Positions 16,894 through 26,924 are shown, counted from the first letter of the stretch. The stretch: DNA of 64,000 nt from Paraburkholderia acidicola (GCF_002362315.1 NZ_MTZV01000001.1:248001-312000), one strand, 5' to 3'. Numbers and translations are program-made. The notes: a model not told the origin generated them from the sequence alone.

Positions 16894-18490
16894 ACCGACC
16901 GCTAACGCCATGTCTGCCGTCCCTCCGGCAGCACCGGCCCCAGAGCGCGCGAGCGTCACCGACTGGATCGCGGTCGCCGCGGGTTCGCTTGGCGCGCTGA
17001 TGGCCACGCTCGACATCTCGATCACGAACTCCGCGCTGCCGCAGATTCAAGGCGAAATCGGCGCGACCGGCACCGAAGGCACGTGGATCTCGACCGGCTA
17101 CCTGATGTCCGAGATCGTGATGATTCCGCTCGCCGCGTGGCTCACGCGCGTGTTCGGTCTGCGCAATTTCCTGCTGGCCAACTCCGCACTCTTCATCGCG
17201 TTCTCGATGATGTGCGGCTGGTCGCACACCCTACCGATGATGATCGCCGGCCGTATCGGCCAGGGCTTCACCGGCGGCGCACTGATTCCCACGGCGCAGA
17301 CCATCATCCGTACGCGGTTACCGCTGTCGCAGTTGCCGGTCGGTATGACGATGTTCGGGCTGATCGTGCTGCTTGGACCGCTGCTGGGCCCGGTGGTCGG
17401 TGGATGGCTGGCCGAGAACATCAGCTGGAGCTGGTGCTTCTTCCTGAACCTGCCGGTCTGTCTCGCGTTGATGACGCTGCTGATCGTCGGTCTGCCATCG
17501 GACCGGCCGCATTGGGAAGCGTTTTTCAAGGCGGACTGGCTCGGCATCGTCGGTCTTGCGATCGGCTTGAGTTCGCTCACTGTCGTGCTCGAAGAAGGTC
17601 AACGTGAGCGCTGGTTCGAATCGAGCGTGATCGTCGGGCTGACGTGGCTCACGGTCGCGGGCTTCGTGCTGATCGCGCTATCGCAGCTCACTGCTAAAAA
17701 ACCGATCATGCGTCTGAGCCTGATGCGCAATCCGCGCTATGCGAGCGTGATCGTGATCGTGTCCGCGGTCGGCGCCGGGCTCTACGGCGTGTCGTATCTG
17801 GTGCCGCAGTTTCTCGGCATCGTAGCCGGCTACAACGCACAGCAGTCCGGCGCGATCATGCTGTTGTCGGGATTGCCCGCCTTCCTGATGATGCCGGTCC
17901 TGCCGAAGCTGCTCAGCAAGGTCGACTTCCGGATCCTCGTAATCAGCGGGCTGCTGCTGTTCGGATTCAGCTGCATGCTCGACATCGGTCTGACCGCGCA
18001 GAGCGTCGGCCACGACTTCCTCTGGTCGCAGCTGATACGCGGCACCGCGCAGATGCTCGCGATGATGCCGCTGAACCAGGCATCGATGGCCGCGGTGTCG
18101 CGCGAAGACTCCGGCGACGCCGCCGGTCTCTACAACATGGCGCGCAACCTGGGCGGCTCGATCGGACTGGCGGTCATCGGCACGGTGATCGACCGACGCA
18201 CGACGTTCCACACCGCGGTCATCCGCGAATCGCTGAGCGCGAACTCGCTGCTCGGACAGGACCACATCGCCGCGAGCGCGGCCGGCTGGTTCGCGCGCAC
18301 CGGCGACATGGCTTACTCGCAGATGCGTGCGCTTGGGCAGATCGCCGTGCAGATCCAGCAGCAGGCCGTTGTGATGACCTACTCGGAAACCTTTTACCTG
18401 CTCGGTATCGCGCTGCTTGCGTGTATCCCGCTCGCGTTGCTGCTAAGAACGCCGCCCCGGAATGTGCCACCGCCGTCCGCCGGCCACTGA
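16886..18490 (+). CDS. emrB: EmrB/QacA-type MFS drug exporter (DHA2, 14 TM)
   Basis: Proton-coupled drug exporter, 534 residues, normal for the 14-segment DHA2 family. LMATLDISITNSALPQIQ is motif D1 of TM1, GRIGQGFTGGALIPTAQ and LGPLLGPVVGGWLAE (motif C, antiporter signature) are present, and NMARNLGGSIGLAVIGT matches the late EmrB motif. Start is a GTG overlapping the end of emrA; an ATG at 16910 is an alternative. Works with EmrA upstream and the NodT channel downstream. Substrate unknown; the hydroxyquinol and resorcylate genes nearby make an aromatic compound thinkable. Confidence 0.92.
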   Translation: MAEPTANAMSAVPPAAPAPERASVTDWIAVAAGSLGALMATLDISITNSALPQIQGEIGATGTEGTWISTGYLMSEIVMIPLAAWLTRVFGLRNFLLANSALFIAFSMMCGWSHTLPMMIAGRIGQGFTGGALIPTAQTIIRTRLPLSQLPVGMTMFGLIVLLGPLLGPVVGGWLAENISWSWCFFLNLPVCLALMTLLIVGLPSDRPHWEAFFKADWLGIVGLAIGLSSLTVVLEEGQRERWFESSVIVGLTWLTVAGFVLIALSQLTAKKPIMRLSLMRNPRYASVIVIVSAVGAGLYGVSYLVPQFLGIVAGYNAQQSGAIMLLSGLPAFLMMPVLPKLLSKVDFRILVISGLLLFGFSCMLDIGLTAQSVGHDFLWSQLIRGTAQMLAMMPLNQASMAAVSREDSGDAAGLYNMARNLGGSIGLAVIGTVIDRRTTFHTAVIRESLSANSLLGQDHIAASAAGWFARTGDMAYSQMRALGQIAVQIQQQAVVMTYSETFYLLGIALLACIPLALLLRTPPRNVPPPSAGH

Positions 18491-18507
18491 GAATCGAAAC
18501 GATCGCC

Positions 18508-19989
18508 ATGATGTCTTTCCGCCTTTCCGCTTTATCCCTTGCCGCGCTGGCTTCTGCGCTGGTTTCTGTAGCAGCGCTGACGGCCTGCTCGGTCGGCCCC
18601 GACTATCGCGGCGCCCCAACTGTCGCCAGCGACGCCACCGGCAGCGGCACGTTCGTGCGCACACCGGCTGCGGGCGTTGCGGCCACGCACGCGCCGAACC
18701 AGTGGTGGCTCGCACTCGGCGACCCGCAGCTCAACGATCTGATCGACGCGGCATTCGCCCACAACCCCGATCTGCATATCGCCCAGGCGCGTCTGCGCGA
18801 GTCGAGAGCACAACTGCAACAGCAGCGCGCCAACGAACTACCGAAGGTCTCCGCCGACGCCGCCGCGCTGCGCACGCGCGAACCCGATCTCGGTTCGTTC
18901 AGTGCGCTGCAATCGCCGGGCGGTGCGGGCTCGTCGACGGGTGGCGGGCCGTTGCAGTTCTACACGGCCGGCTTCGATGCGACATGGGAGATCGATCTGT
19001 TCGGCGGCACGCGCCGCGCGATCGAAGCCGCGTCGACGGAAGCGCAGGCTGTCGATGCCGACCTCGCCGATACGCAGGTCTCGCTCGCCGCGGAAGTCGC
19101 CAGTGCCTACGTCGATCTACGCGACCAGCAACAGCGTCTCGTGCTCGCGCAGCACCAGGCCGAAGTCGAACAGCACATGCTGACCTTGACGCAGCAACGA
19201 CGCGCACGCGGCACGGCTGCCGACATCGACATCGAACGTCTGACTACGCAGGTCGAGAACACGCGCGCGACGTTAATTCCGCTCGATGCGCAGGTGACGG
19301 ATTCGCTCGATCGTCTGGCCGTGCTGACGGGCCGCGCCCCCGGCGCGCTCGACGCACAGCTGGCCGGCACGCAGCCGCTGCCGGTGATGCCTGAGTCGGT
19401 GGCGATTGGAGACCCGGCATCGCTGCTGCAACAGCGGCCCGATATTCGCGCAGCGGAGCGCAGGCTCGCGTCGAGCAATGCGCAGATCGGCGAACACATC
19501 GCCGATTTTTTCCCGAAGGTCACGCTGCTTGGCGATCTCGGGTTTAGTGCTGGCGACCCGGGGCATCTGCTGCGCAAGAGCAACTTCAGTTGGGTCGGTG
19601 TGCCGTATCTGCAATGGAATCTGCTTGATTTCGGCCGCACGCTTGGCAGCGTGCATGCGGCCGAAGCATCGCGCGACGAGGCCGAGGCACGTTATACGAA
19701 GGCCGTGCTCGGCGCGCTGCAGGACGCGAATTCGTCGCTGTCGCGCTATGGGCACCAGCGCGAGCATGTCGTGACGTTACAGAAAGTAGAAGCATCCGCC
19801 GATCATTCGGCTACATTGATGCGGCAACGCTATACGGCGGGGGTGTCGAACCTGATCGATCTGCTCGATACGCAGCGTGAGGAATTCACCGCGCAGCAGA
19901 ATGTGGTCGCGGGGCAAGCGGAGTTGTTGAAGGATTTTGTGTCGCTGCAGAAGAGTCTGGGGCTGGGGTGGCGGGTGCAGCAGGGATAA
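18508..19989 (+). CDS. NodT-type outer-membrane factor lipoprotein
   Basis: TolC-like outer-membrane channel of the efflux pump. 493 residues; lipobox LTAC gives an N-terminal lipoprotein, then SVGPDYRGAP typical of NodT/OprM proteins. Two OMF repeats with long helices: NPDLHIAQARLRESRAQL and PDIRAAERRLASSNAQIG, and the closing TAGVSNLIDLLDTQRE. Third gene of the TetR-controlled operon. The ATG at 18508 is used because the signal peptide starts there; a frame open from 18421 is only the overlap with emrB. Confidence 0.92.
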   Translation: MMSFRLSALSLAALASALVSVAALTACSVGPDYRGAPTVASDATGSGTFVRTPAAGVAATHAPNQWWLALGDPQLNDLIDAAFAHNPDLHIAQARLRESRAQLQQQRANELPKVSADAAALRTREPDLGSFSALQSPGGAGSSTGGGPLQFYTAGFDATWEIDLFGGTRRAIEAASTEAQAVDADLADTQVSLAAEVASAYVDLRDQQQRLVLAQHQAEVEQHMLTLTQQRRARGTAADIDIERLTTQVENTRATLIPLDAQVTDSLDRLAVLTGRAPGALDAQLAGTQPLPVMPESVAIGDPASLLQQRPDIRAAERRLASSNAQIGEHIADFFPKVTLLGDLGFSAGDPGHLLRKSNFSWVGVPYLQWNLLDFGRTLGSVHAAEASRDEAEARYTKAVLGALQDANSSLSRYGHQREHVVTLQKVEASADHSATLMRQRYTAGVSNLIDLLDTQREEFTAQQNVVAGQAELLKDFVSLQKSLGLGWRVQQG

Positions 19990-20007
19990 AGGTTGATCGC
20001 CGAATTT

Positions 20008-20034
20008 GCGCGGACCGATAAACCCGGTCCGCGC
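20008..20034. terminator. Stem-loop between convergent NodT and PraB-like genes
   Basis: Perfect 10-bp GC-rich stem GCGCGGACCG / CGGTCCGCGC with a 7-base loop, between two convergent genes. No T-run on either strand, so termination efficiency is uncertain. Confidence 0.6.
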
Positions 20035-20057
20035 GAAGCGGTGCCAACCGATCCCCG

Positions 20058-20549
20058 CTACGGTGAGACCGTCAAAGCCGGGCTCGTCTTGATCGACAGG
20101 GAGTTGACCGTGCACTTGCCGCTAAGCGGCTGATTGAGCGCGCTGAGCGTGTTGGTCGCGTTGTTCCAGGCGCCGTTGATGGTCGTCGGACCGCACTCAC
20201 CGAGACCGCTGACTACGTAGCCAAATCCGAAGTTTTCAAGGCTGAAAGTCGTGGCACTGGTCGCTACCAGCTTCCACGGCAGACCGTTGAGCACCGGTAA
20301 ACCGCACAAACCGCCCCCGGTGATAGCCGCAGAATTGATCTGCGCATAGGAGCCATCCGAAGCCACCACGCCGCTCATTGTGATGGTACAACTCAGGTTC
20401 GCGTAAATCTGGGTGCTGTTTGTGATCGAACCCGTCGCGCTGAACGAAATGCCTACCGGTCCAATTGTCGCAGCGAACGTCGCTGCAGAAAACGCGACAC
20501 ACATCGCAACGACGGCGCCACCGCACACGCGCGTCTTTAATGATTTCAT
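20058..20549 (-). CDS. PraB-like secreted protein, copy 1
   Basis: 163 residues: signal peptide ending AFSAATFAA, then a mature beta-rich domain with Ser/Thr/Asn/Gly-rich sequence and paired cysteines (NLSCTIT, GGGLCGLP, GECGPTTI, SGKCTVN). This pattern and the ending P-A-x-T-V-S-P match, as I remember it, the family around Pseudomonas PraB (an exported protein that stimulates growth on alkanes); similarity is recalled, not searched. The protein is a clear paralogue of the next gene upstream (20617-21099), with near-identical signal peptides and the shared block GLPWKLVATS. Ribosome site AGGAGGGGAG precedes the start. Confidence 0.7.
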   Translation of the reverse strand: MKSLKTRVCGGAVVAMCVAFSAATFAATIGPVGISFSATGSITNSTQIYANLSCTITMSGVVASDGSYAQINSAAITGGGLCGLPVLNGLPWKLVATSATTFSLENFGFGYVVSGLGECGPTTINGAWNNATNTLSALNQPLSGKCTVNSLSIKTSPALTVSP

Positions 20550-20568
20550 GATCTCCCCTCCTTAAGCC

Positions 20569-20597
20569 GGTCTGCGCCACGCAATGTGGCGCAGACC
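20569..20597. terminator. Perfect stem-loop between the two PraB-like genes
   Basis: 12-bp perfect stem GGTCTGCGCCAC / GTGGCGCAGACC with loop GCAAT, in the 67-base spacer between the tandem genes, just upstream of the ribosome site of copy 1. Could stop or attenuate read-through, or stabilise the upstream transcript. Confidence 0.6.
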
Positions 20598-20616
20598 GAT
20601 CCCCGTTACGGCGAAG

Positions 20617-21099
20617 TTACGGCGAAACCGTGAAGGCCGGGTTCGGGTTGACTGACAGGCTGTTGATCGTGCAGTTGCCGCTAAGCGGCTGGTTAGTCGC
20701 GGTCAGGGTGTTGGTTGCGTTGTTCCAGGTGCCCTGGATCGTCGACGGACCGCAGTTCGAACCGAGCACGCTGAAGCCCACATTCGCCACATTGCCTGCT
20801 GTCGTGCTGGTTGCGACCAGCTTCCACGGCAGACCAATGATCTGCGGCACGCCGCACAGCCCACCACCGGTTACGACCACCGAATTGATCTGCGCATACG
20901 AGCCATCCGCAGCGACCACGCCGCTCAACGTCACGCCGCAGGACACATTCGGAGCGATCGGATTGCTCACCACGATCGTGCCGGGCGCGCTGAACGACTT
21001 CCCTGCCGGTGCAATCGTCGCCGCGAGCGCCGCCGTAGACAGAACAGCACACATCGCGACAACTGCACCACTGCACACACGCATCTTCAAGGATTTCAT
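20617..21099 (-). CDS. PraB-like secreted protein, copy 2
   Basis: 160 residues, paralogue of the gene at 20058 (same MKSLK-x-RVC-x-GAVVAMC signal peptide; shared SGVVA-x-DGSYAQINS; same four-cysteine pattern and W-N-NATNTL-[ST]A block). Upstream in the direction of transcription, so the pair is probably co-transcribed with an intervening hairpin. Mature protein starts near ATIAPAGKSF and has no membrane segment, so it is periplasmic or released. Function unknown beyond the tentative PraB likeness. Confidence 0.7.
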   Translation of the reverse strand: MKSLKMRVCSGAVVAMCAVLSTAALAATIAPAGKSFSAPGTIVVSNPIAPNVSCGVTLSGVVAADGSYAQINSVVVTGGGLCGVPQIIGLPWKLVATSTTAGNVANVGFSVLGSNCGPSTIQGTWNNATNTLTATNQPLSGNCTINSLSVNPNPAFTVSP

Positions 21100-22076
21100 G
21101 ATTTAACTTCCTTATTTGTGGCAACAGAGTTGCCGGAGGATGAACACAGCACAGCGATGCGCAATGGCGCCGCTATTCGAAACACTGCCCTGCTGAACTA
21201 CCGAACTACTGAACGGCCAAACTTCCGCTGACCGGACCGCGCAGCGCGCTTCGTAACCCCGCTGCCGCCGGTGTCGCCCGTTCGACCGGGTATCGGATAG
21301 ATACCGCGGACGCTCGGACCGCATGCCTGATACGAAGGTCTATTGCACGAGCGAACCGGGCGCGACAAAGAACCGTGTCACGCCGGTACTGCCGGCTGAG
21401 TGGATCGAGGGACTGCCGGATGCCAGGTCCGTCGCTGCAAGGCCGACGGGACCGGGATTCGATTGCGGGACTGGCGGCATCGTGTGCGACACGCGCTCGC
21501 GTCCATTGAGGTGATCTGCCATCCATGTCTCCATTCAACGATTATTAGCTATATCGCTATTTTTATTCGTTTTGCATTTATCGCCGGCGTCTTAACCGAT
21601 TTCCGGATCAATCCAATCCGTTAAGCAACACTCTTCCCGCTCCCTTTTATCGTGAAGGAAGACCGGTCACACGTAATATGCACATTGCGTTTGATTGAGC
21701 GATACCCTCGCGGCACACCCAAAAGCGTGCGCGTCTCTCATGCAATGTGGTTCCTCGTGGCTATGGACGTTGTCTGTACCGTGTCCTCGCTGGCCTGTAT
21801 TCGGATAATTGTGCTGGGCGTACATTAGTCCCGCTGGCGTCGGGTGTACATAGAGCCTTTGATCCAAACCGGTGCAGGCAGCCAATGGTATTGCCCAGAT
21901 TCGCTCTCCGCAATGTTTCAAACAGTCGAATTAATCGGCACACCCGTCGAACCCCGGTGATCAATGCGTCTCGCGATGCAATATGAGTTATTGTGAATAA
22001 AAGGTACCCGCCGCTTAATGTTTGGCACAATGCGCCGTCAATGCGTCTGGGTGGATAGTTAAAACGGAGAGCATGC
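21100..22076. other. 977-base region without a confident gene
   Basis: Holds the promoter of the PraB-like pair on the right side of 21100, a possible 60-residue gene (21340-21522, minus), an AT-rich patch at 21540-21660, and the promoter of the gene starting at 22077. The remaining open frames are short and lack ribosome sites. No tRNA, repeat or IS remnant seen. Confidence 0.5.
21340..21522 (-). CDS. Possible small hypothetical protein
   Basis: 60-residue frame starting at an ATG five bases after GGAGA, upstream of and co-directional with the PraB-like pair. Third-position GC is moderate and lower than in the confident genes. No signal peptide, membrane segment or recognised motif; Pro/Ser/Gly-rich. 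It may be real given its ribosome site, but the evidence is thin. Confidence 0.28.
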   Translation of the reverse strand: MADHLNGRERVSHTMPPVPQSNPGPVGLAATDLASGSPSIHSAGSTGVTRFFVAPGSLVQ

Positions 22077-22985
22077 ATGTCGTTATCGCGTAACGCCGGG
22101 AAACTCAATGCCGGGAAAAGCACTACTGAAAAACGCACTGCAACATCGATATGGGGATGGTTGGGATGGATCGCCTGCGGGGTCGCGACGATCGCAGTGA
22201 CGCTGGGCTTGATGGCATGGTTGGCGCCTGCACAATCCGGCAGGATTGCGGCGACGGTGACACCCGCGACAACCCCGCCGCAGCCAGTGGAGACGGGCAA
22301 ATCCGCCGCACAGGTTGCACCTTCTCTACCCGTGCCGCAAGGGCCTGCCGCAGGCAGTCCTGTCGACATGCTCGCGCGATTGGCAGCTGCGCGTAGCAAC
22401 GCCGCATTCCAGCCCGGCGGCATCACCAGCGACACCATGAGCGATGCGCTGCAGCATGCGTTTTCCTATCCGAACTTTAGCGCGCTGGAGAATCGCGCCG
22501 ATGCGGAGGGTCTGTTCGAAGCAGCGGCATGGGCGGATGCCTGCGCGCGCGGCACATTGAGCGCAAGCGAGCAGTCGTTGCGCTGCAGCGATACGCGCCT
22601 GCACGACGCGCGCTACGCCGACGATCTGCTGCACAAGGCCGCGGCGGCCGGTCAACCCGCAGCCTTACTCGCGCTTGCGAACCTCTATCCCGCGGAATGG
22701 CTCAACGTCCCGCTCGCGGGCAGCGATACGCTCGGCGACCGCGTGCTGACACTCGCGGCCCAAGGCAACGCAAGCGCGCTTGCGCTGCTCAGCCAGTGGT
22801 GCGCCTCGCCCAAAGCCTGCACCGATCCGCAGTTGACGCGCAACACGCTGGCGCTGCTGCAACTGAGTCTCTTCAAGACCGGGACATCGGAGGTCGGCCT
22901 GTATCTGATCGGTAACGCCGACGAGCAGCGGGCGGCCATCAACCGCGCGGACTCACTCCGCAAGTTGCTAAGTTGGCCGTCCTAG
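22077..22985 (+). CDS. Membrane-anchored periplasmic protein of unknown function
   Basis: 302 residues. A Lys/Arg-containing N-terminus leads to one membrane segment (WLGWIACGVATIAVTLGLMA, about residues 29-48), a Pro/Thr/Ala-rich linker, then a helical periplasmic domain with repeated Ala/Leu pairs. ALLHKAAAAGQPAALLALAN-like stretches and two more AAQGNASALALL helices look like degenerate Sel1/TPR-type helix pairs. Cysteines at WADACARG, LRCSDTR, WCASPKACTD could form disulphides. CGGAGAG precedes the ATG. No family recognised; it lies next to, and converges on, the xyl operon without an obvious link. Confidence 0.65.
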   Translation: MSLSRNAGKLNAGKSTTEKRTATSIWGWLGWIACGVATIAVTLGLMAWLAPAQSGRIAATVTPATTPPQPVETGKSAAQVAPSLPVPQGPAAGSPVDMLARLAAARSNAAFQPGGITSDTMSDALQHAFSYPNFSALENRADAEGLFEAAAWADACARGTLSASEQSLRCSDTRLHDARYADDLLHKAAAAGQPAALLALANLYPAEWLNVPLAGSDTLGDRVLTLAAQGNASALALLSQWCASPKACTDPQLTRNTLALLQLSLFKTGTSEVGLYLIGNADEQRAAINRADSLRKLLSWPS

Positions 22986-23033
22986 CGCGGCACGCCATCG
23001 TCTTCATCTCCGGGCGCCGTATCCGCTCCACAC

Positions 23034-24242
23034 TCAACGCCGGTTCGATCCCGACACCACATCGATCCACACCGCCAGCACCAGGATGCTGCCTTTGACG
23101 ATCATCTGCCAGTAGGCATCGACGTCGAGCATCGACATGCCGTTGTCGAGGCTCGCCATCACCAGTGCGCCGATCAGTGCGCCATGCACGGTGCCCGAGC
23201 CGCCGCGCATCGACGTACCGCCGATAAAGCACGCAGCGATCGCATCGAGTTCGCCCATGGTGCCGGCCGACGGCGAGCCGGCCGCGAGTCGCGCCGTGTT
23301 GACGATGCCGCCGAACGCGCACATCAAGCCCATCAGCGCAAAGATGGCCAGCTTCACGCGGTTGGTGTTGATGCCAGAGAGCCGCGTCGCCTCGAGATTA
23401 GAGCCGACCGCATAAATACGCCGGCCGAATACCGTCTGCGTCGCGATGTATGTGAATACGCCGAGCAGCGCGAGCAGCAGCAACACCGGCACCGGAATGC
23501 CGCCGTAGCGGTCGAGCGTCGCGACGAACGCCAGCAAAATCGCACCGGCGCCGACAATCTTCACGATGTCCTGCCACAGCGGCACAACCGGCAACTGATA
23601 ACGCTGGCGCGAGCGCCGCTGCGAGACCGTCAGCACCGCGATCAGCACGAACAGCACGACCGCGAGGACATCGCCGGCTAGACGTGGCAGATAGCCCTGA
23701 CCGATAAACACGAAGCCATCCGATACCGGCGCGATCGTCGAGCCACCGGTCAGACCGAGCAGCACACCACGAAACGCGAGCATGCCGCCGAGCCCGACAA
23801 TAAACGACGGCACCCGCCGGTAGGTCGACCACCAGCCGCTGAACATGCCCACCAGCACACCGAGCACGAGCACCACCGGCATGGTCGCCGCCAGCGGCCA
23901 GTGGCGGTTCACATCGAGAATCGCCGCCACGCCGCCCAGCAGCCCGAGCAGCGACCCGACCGACAGATCGATCTCGCCGGCAATGATCACGAACACCATG
24001 CCGCACGCGAGCATGCCGGTGATCGACATCTGACGCAGCAGGTTCGACAGGTTGCGCGGTGTCACGAAGGCGCCCTGCGTGAGAAACGAGAAGAACGCCC
24101 AGATCGCGGCCACTGCAATGAGCAGCGCGAGGATCTTGTAGCGCGCGAACAGTTGCTGGGCCTGCTGTGCCGCATCGAAGGACGGCTTCGATACCGTGCG
24201 CTTCGGCTGGCCGGAGGTGGCGTCGGGAATCATGCCGCTCAT
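23034..24242 (-). CDS. xylH: D-xylose ABC transporter permease
   Basis: Membrane subunit of the high-affinity xylose importer. 402 residues, about 10 membrane segments, BPD-2 family: [19 protein letters not shown] and the EAA-like [26 protein letters not shown] region with [11 protein letters not shown]. The longer-than-ribose-type length and extra C-terminal segment fit XylH. The start overlaps the xylG stop as ATGA. Last gene of the xylAFGH operon. Confidence 0.9.
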   Translation of the reverse strand: MSGMIPDATSGQPKRTVSKPSFDAAQQAQQLFARYKILALLIAVAAIWAFFSFLTQGAFVTPRNLSNLLRQMSITGMLACGMVFVIIAGEIDLSVGSLLGLLGGVAAILDVNRHWPLAATMPVVLVLGVLVGMFSGWWSTYRRVPSFIVGLGGMLAFRGVLLGLTGGSTIAPVSDGFVFIGQGYLPRLAGDVLAVVLFVLIAVLTVSQRRSRQRYQLPVVPLWQDIVKIVGAGAILLAFVATLDRYGGIPVPVLLLLALLGVFTYIATQTVFGRRIYAVGSNLEATRLSGINTNRVKLAIFALMGLMCAFGGIVNTARLAAGSPSAGTMGELDAIAACFIGGTSMRGGSGTVHGALIGALVMASLDNGMSMLDVDAYWQMIVKGSILVLAVWIDVVSGSNRR

Positions 24243-25798
24243 GCTGCACTCGCTGAAGTGGGATGGGAAGAAGACGGCGCGGACTGCAGCGCGGCGGCGA
24301 GAATAGATTCCTGCGTGAGGCCGTCGTTTGGAAAATCGCCACGCAGTTGCCCTGCTCCGATCACCAGCACGCGGTCGCTGATACCGAGCACTTCAGGCAA
24401 TTCCGACGACACCATCACGATTGCCACGCCGCGCTGCGCGAGCTGGAAAATCAGTTTGTAGATCTCGTACTTCGCGCCGACATCGACGCCACGGGTCGGC
24501 TCATCGAGAATCAGCACCTTCGGATCGGTGAGCAGCATTTTTGTCAGCACGGCCTTCTGCTGATTGCCACCAGACAGACTCGCGATCGGTAGCATCGGGT
24601 TCGCGGCGCGCACCGACAACAGCTTCATCTGCGCGTGGATCGTATCGAGTTCCGCGCTCGAATCGATCCGGCCTGCGTGTGCAAAACGGTTCAACACGGC
24701 GAGCGTGATGTTGTAGCCGACGCCGAGCTGCGGCACGATGCCGTGCCGCTTGCGATCTTCGGGCACCATTGCGATGCCCACGCGGATCGCATCGAACGGT
24801 GTGCGCACGCGCAGAGGCTTGCCTTCGAGCTGCAACGTCGCATGGCTCACGCCATTCCACGCACCGAAAATAGCCTGCATCAACTCGGTCCGCCCCGCGC
24901 CGACCAGTCCTGCCACACCGAGAATCTCGCCACGCCGCACGTTGAACGAAACGTCGTCGACGCGCTTGCGGCGCGGGTTCGTCACATCGAATACCGTGAC
25001 GTGCTGCACTTCGAACACGACCTCGCCGATCGCATGCTCGACACGCGGAAACAGGTTCGCGATTTCGCGGCCGACCATCAGTGCGATGATCCGCTCGGTG
25101 GTGAGCGTACTCATCGGTTCGGTGGCGACATGCCGGCCGTCGCGAATCACCGTCACCGTATCGCACACCGCTTCCACTTCGTCGAGCTTGTGCGAGATAT
25201 AAACGCACGCGACACCGCGCCGCTTCAGGTCGCGCACGATGTCGAGCAGGATGTTCGTCTCAGTCGCGGTCAGCGACGACGATGGTTCATCGAGAATCAG
25301 CAGTTGCGCTTCTTTGGCCAGCGCCCGCGCGATCTCGATCAGTTGCTGATGGCCGCCGCCGTAGTTCATCACGGGCTGCGCAACGTTGATGCCGTCGATG
25401 CCGAGCCCGCGCAGCAGTTCGTCGGCGCGCTGATACATCGCCGCGTAGTTCATGCGCCCGCCAGGCAGCGTGATCTCGTTGCCAAGAAAGATGTTTTCGG
25501 CCACCGACAACTGCGGTACCAGCATCAACTCCTGGTGGATGATCACGATGCCGGCGCGCTCCGTGTCGCGCACGTTTTGCGCTTCGAGCGGTGCGCCCTT
25601 CCAGAGAATCTCGCCGTCCCACGTACCGTGCGGATAGACGGCCGACAGTACTTTCATCAACGTCGATTTACCAGCGCCGTTCTCGCCGCACAGGCCGACG
25701 CATTCGCCTGGCATCACGGTCAGATCGATGCCGTCCAGCGCTTTTACGCCGGAGAACGTCTTGACGATGCGGTGCATCGCCAGCAAGGGAGTCGCCAT
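24239..25798 (-). CDS. xylG: D-xylose ABC transporter ATPase (two nucleotide-binding domains)
   Basis: 519 residues with duplicated ABC cassettes. Domain 1: Walker [10 protein letters not shown], signature region [17 protein letters not shown] (Ser of LSGG replaced), Walker [13 protein letters not shown]. Domain 2: degenerate Walker [11 protein letters not shown], signature [16 protein letters not shown], Walker [13 protein letters not shown]. This asymmetric pair is standard for monosaccharide importers of the CUT2 class. Coupled to xylH by a 4-base overlap; a strong hairpin separates it from xylF. Confidence 0.93.
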   Translation of the reverse strand: MATPLLAMHRIVKTFSGVKALDGIDLTVMPGECVGLCGENGAGKSTLMKVLSAVYPHGTWDGEILWKGAPLEAQNVRDTERAGIVIIHQELMLVPQLSVAENIFLGNEITLPGGRMNYAAMYQRADELLRGLGIDGINVAQPVMNYGGGHQQLIEIARALAKEAQLLILDEPSSSLTATETNILLDIVRDLKRRGVACVYISHKLDEVEAVCDTVTVIRDGRHVATEPMSTLTTERIIALMVGREIANLFPRVEHAIGEVVFEVQHVTVFDVTNPRRKRVDDVSFNVRRGEILGVAGLVGAGRTELMQAIFGAWNGVSHATLQLEGKPLRVRTPFDAIRVGIAMVPEDRKRHGIVPQLGVGYNITLAVLNRFAHAGRIDSSAELDTIHAQMKLLSVRAANPMLPIASLSGGNQQKAVLTKMLLTDPKVLILDEPTRGVDVGAKYEIYKLIFQLAQRGVAIVMVSSELPEVLGISDRVLVIGAGQLRGDFPNDGLTQESILAAALQSAPSSSHPTSASAA

Positions 25799-25831
25799 TC
25801 ACTGTTCCCGTTGCAGGAGAAAACGCGGCGC

Positions 25832-25863
25832 GCCCCACGCCGCCGTAGATCGCGGCGTGGGGC
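25832..25863 (-). terminator. Intra-operon stem-loop after xylF
   Basis: Perfect 12-bp stem GCCCCACGCCGC / GCGGCGTGGGGC with an 8-base loop in the xylF-xylG spacer. As in other importers, such a hairpin after the binding-protein gene may protect its mRNA and reduce read-through, giving more XylF than XylGH. Confidence 0.65.
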
Positions 25864-25895
25864 GGCACGCACTCAGGCCGAACTCACGCGAGGCG

Positions 25896-26924
25896 TTACT
25901 GGCTCGCGATCTGCGCCTGCGTATAGAAGCCGTCTTTCACGACGATGTCGACGTTCTGCTTGGTGAGCAGCGTCGGCTGCAGCAGCACCGTATCGACCTT
26001 CTTGCGACCGTTGTCGTATTGCGCGTTATAGGCCGGCTTCTCACCCTTCGCAAGCTGCACAGACAGCTTGGCAGCTTCGCTTGCGATCAGCTTGAGCGGT
26101 TTGTAAACCGTCATCGTCTGGGTCCCGGCAATCAGCCGCTTGACCGCCGCGAGGTCCGCGTCCTGCCCCGAAATCGGCACCTTGCCGGCCATGTGCTGCG
26201 CCGCGAGCGCCTGGACCGCGCCACCCGCGGTGCCGTCGTTCGACGCAACGATCGCATCGATCTTGTTGTTATTTGCGGTAAGCGCGTCTTCGACGATACG
26301 CAGCGCGGTCGAGGCGCTCCATTCGGGCACCCACTGCTGGCCGACGATCTTGATGTCGCCGCGATCGATGGCCGGCTTGAGCACCTTCAACTGCCCTTCG
26401 CGCAACATCTTCGCGTTGTTGTCGGTCGGTGCGCCGCCGAGCAGGAAGTAGTTGCCCTTCGGCTGCGCATCGAAGACGCCCTTCGCCTGCAGTTCGCCGA
26501 CTTTCTCGTTGTCGAACGAGATGTAGGCATCGACGTCGGCATCGAGAATCAGCCGGTCGTACGAGACGACCTTGATGCCGGCTTTCTTCGCCTCGGCAAC
26601 GACGTTGCCGAGTGTCTTCGAGTTGAACGGCACGATCACGATCACATCGACGCCGCGCGAGATCAGATTTTCGATCTGCGAGATCTGGCGCTCCTCGCTC
26701 GCGTCCGCCGATTGCACCGACACTTTCGCGCCGAGCTTTTCGGCGGCGGCGACGAAGTAGTCCCGATCGCGCGACCAGCGTTCGACGCGCAGGTCGTCGA
26801 TGCAGAAGCCGATTTCGGGGTGATCCTTGCTTGCATGCGCGAGCGGCGCAGCGAGCGACAGACTGGCGAGTACCGCTCCACAGACGAGCGAACCCAGAAC
26901 GGAACGGCGGGTGGCAAATCTCAT
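25896..26924 (-). CDS. xylF: D-xylose-binding periplasmic protein
   Basis: 342 residues. Signal peptide (residues 1-31, ending AAPLAHAS), then a type I periplasmic sugar-binding fold: IGFCIDDLRVERWSRDRDYF, DVIVIVPFN, KVVSYDRLILDADVDAYISFDN and DAIVASNDGTAGGAVQAL are typical XylF blocks. GAGAGGAG lies before the ATG. Second gene of the operon, 131 bases after xylA, with two palindromes in between. Confidence 0.92.
   Translation of the reverse strand: MRFATRRSVLGSLVCGAVLASLSLAAPLAHASKDHPEIGFCIDDLRVERWSRDRDYFVAAAEKLGAKVSVQSADASEERQISQIENLISRGVDVIVIVPFNSKTLGNVVAEAKKAGIKVVSYDRLILDADVDAYISFDNEKVGELQAKGVFDAQPKGNYFLLGGAPTDNNAKMLREGQLKVLKPAIDRGDIKIVGQQWVPEWSASTALRIVEDALTANNNKIDAIVASNDGTAGGAVQALAAQHMAGKVPISGQDADLAAVKRLIAGTQTMTVYKPLKLIASEAAKLSVQLAKGEKPAYNAQYDNGRKKVDTVLLQPTLLTKQNVDIVVKDGFYTQAQIASQ

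Noticed and set aside
24635..25966. 443-residue plus-strand frame opposite xylG
   Set aside because: Shadow of xylG; no domain and implausible composition.
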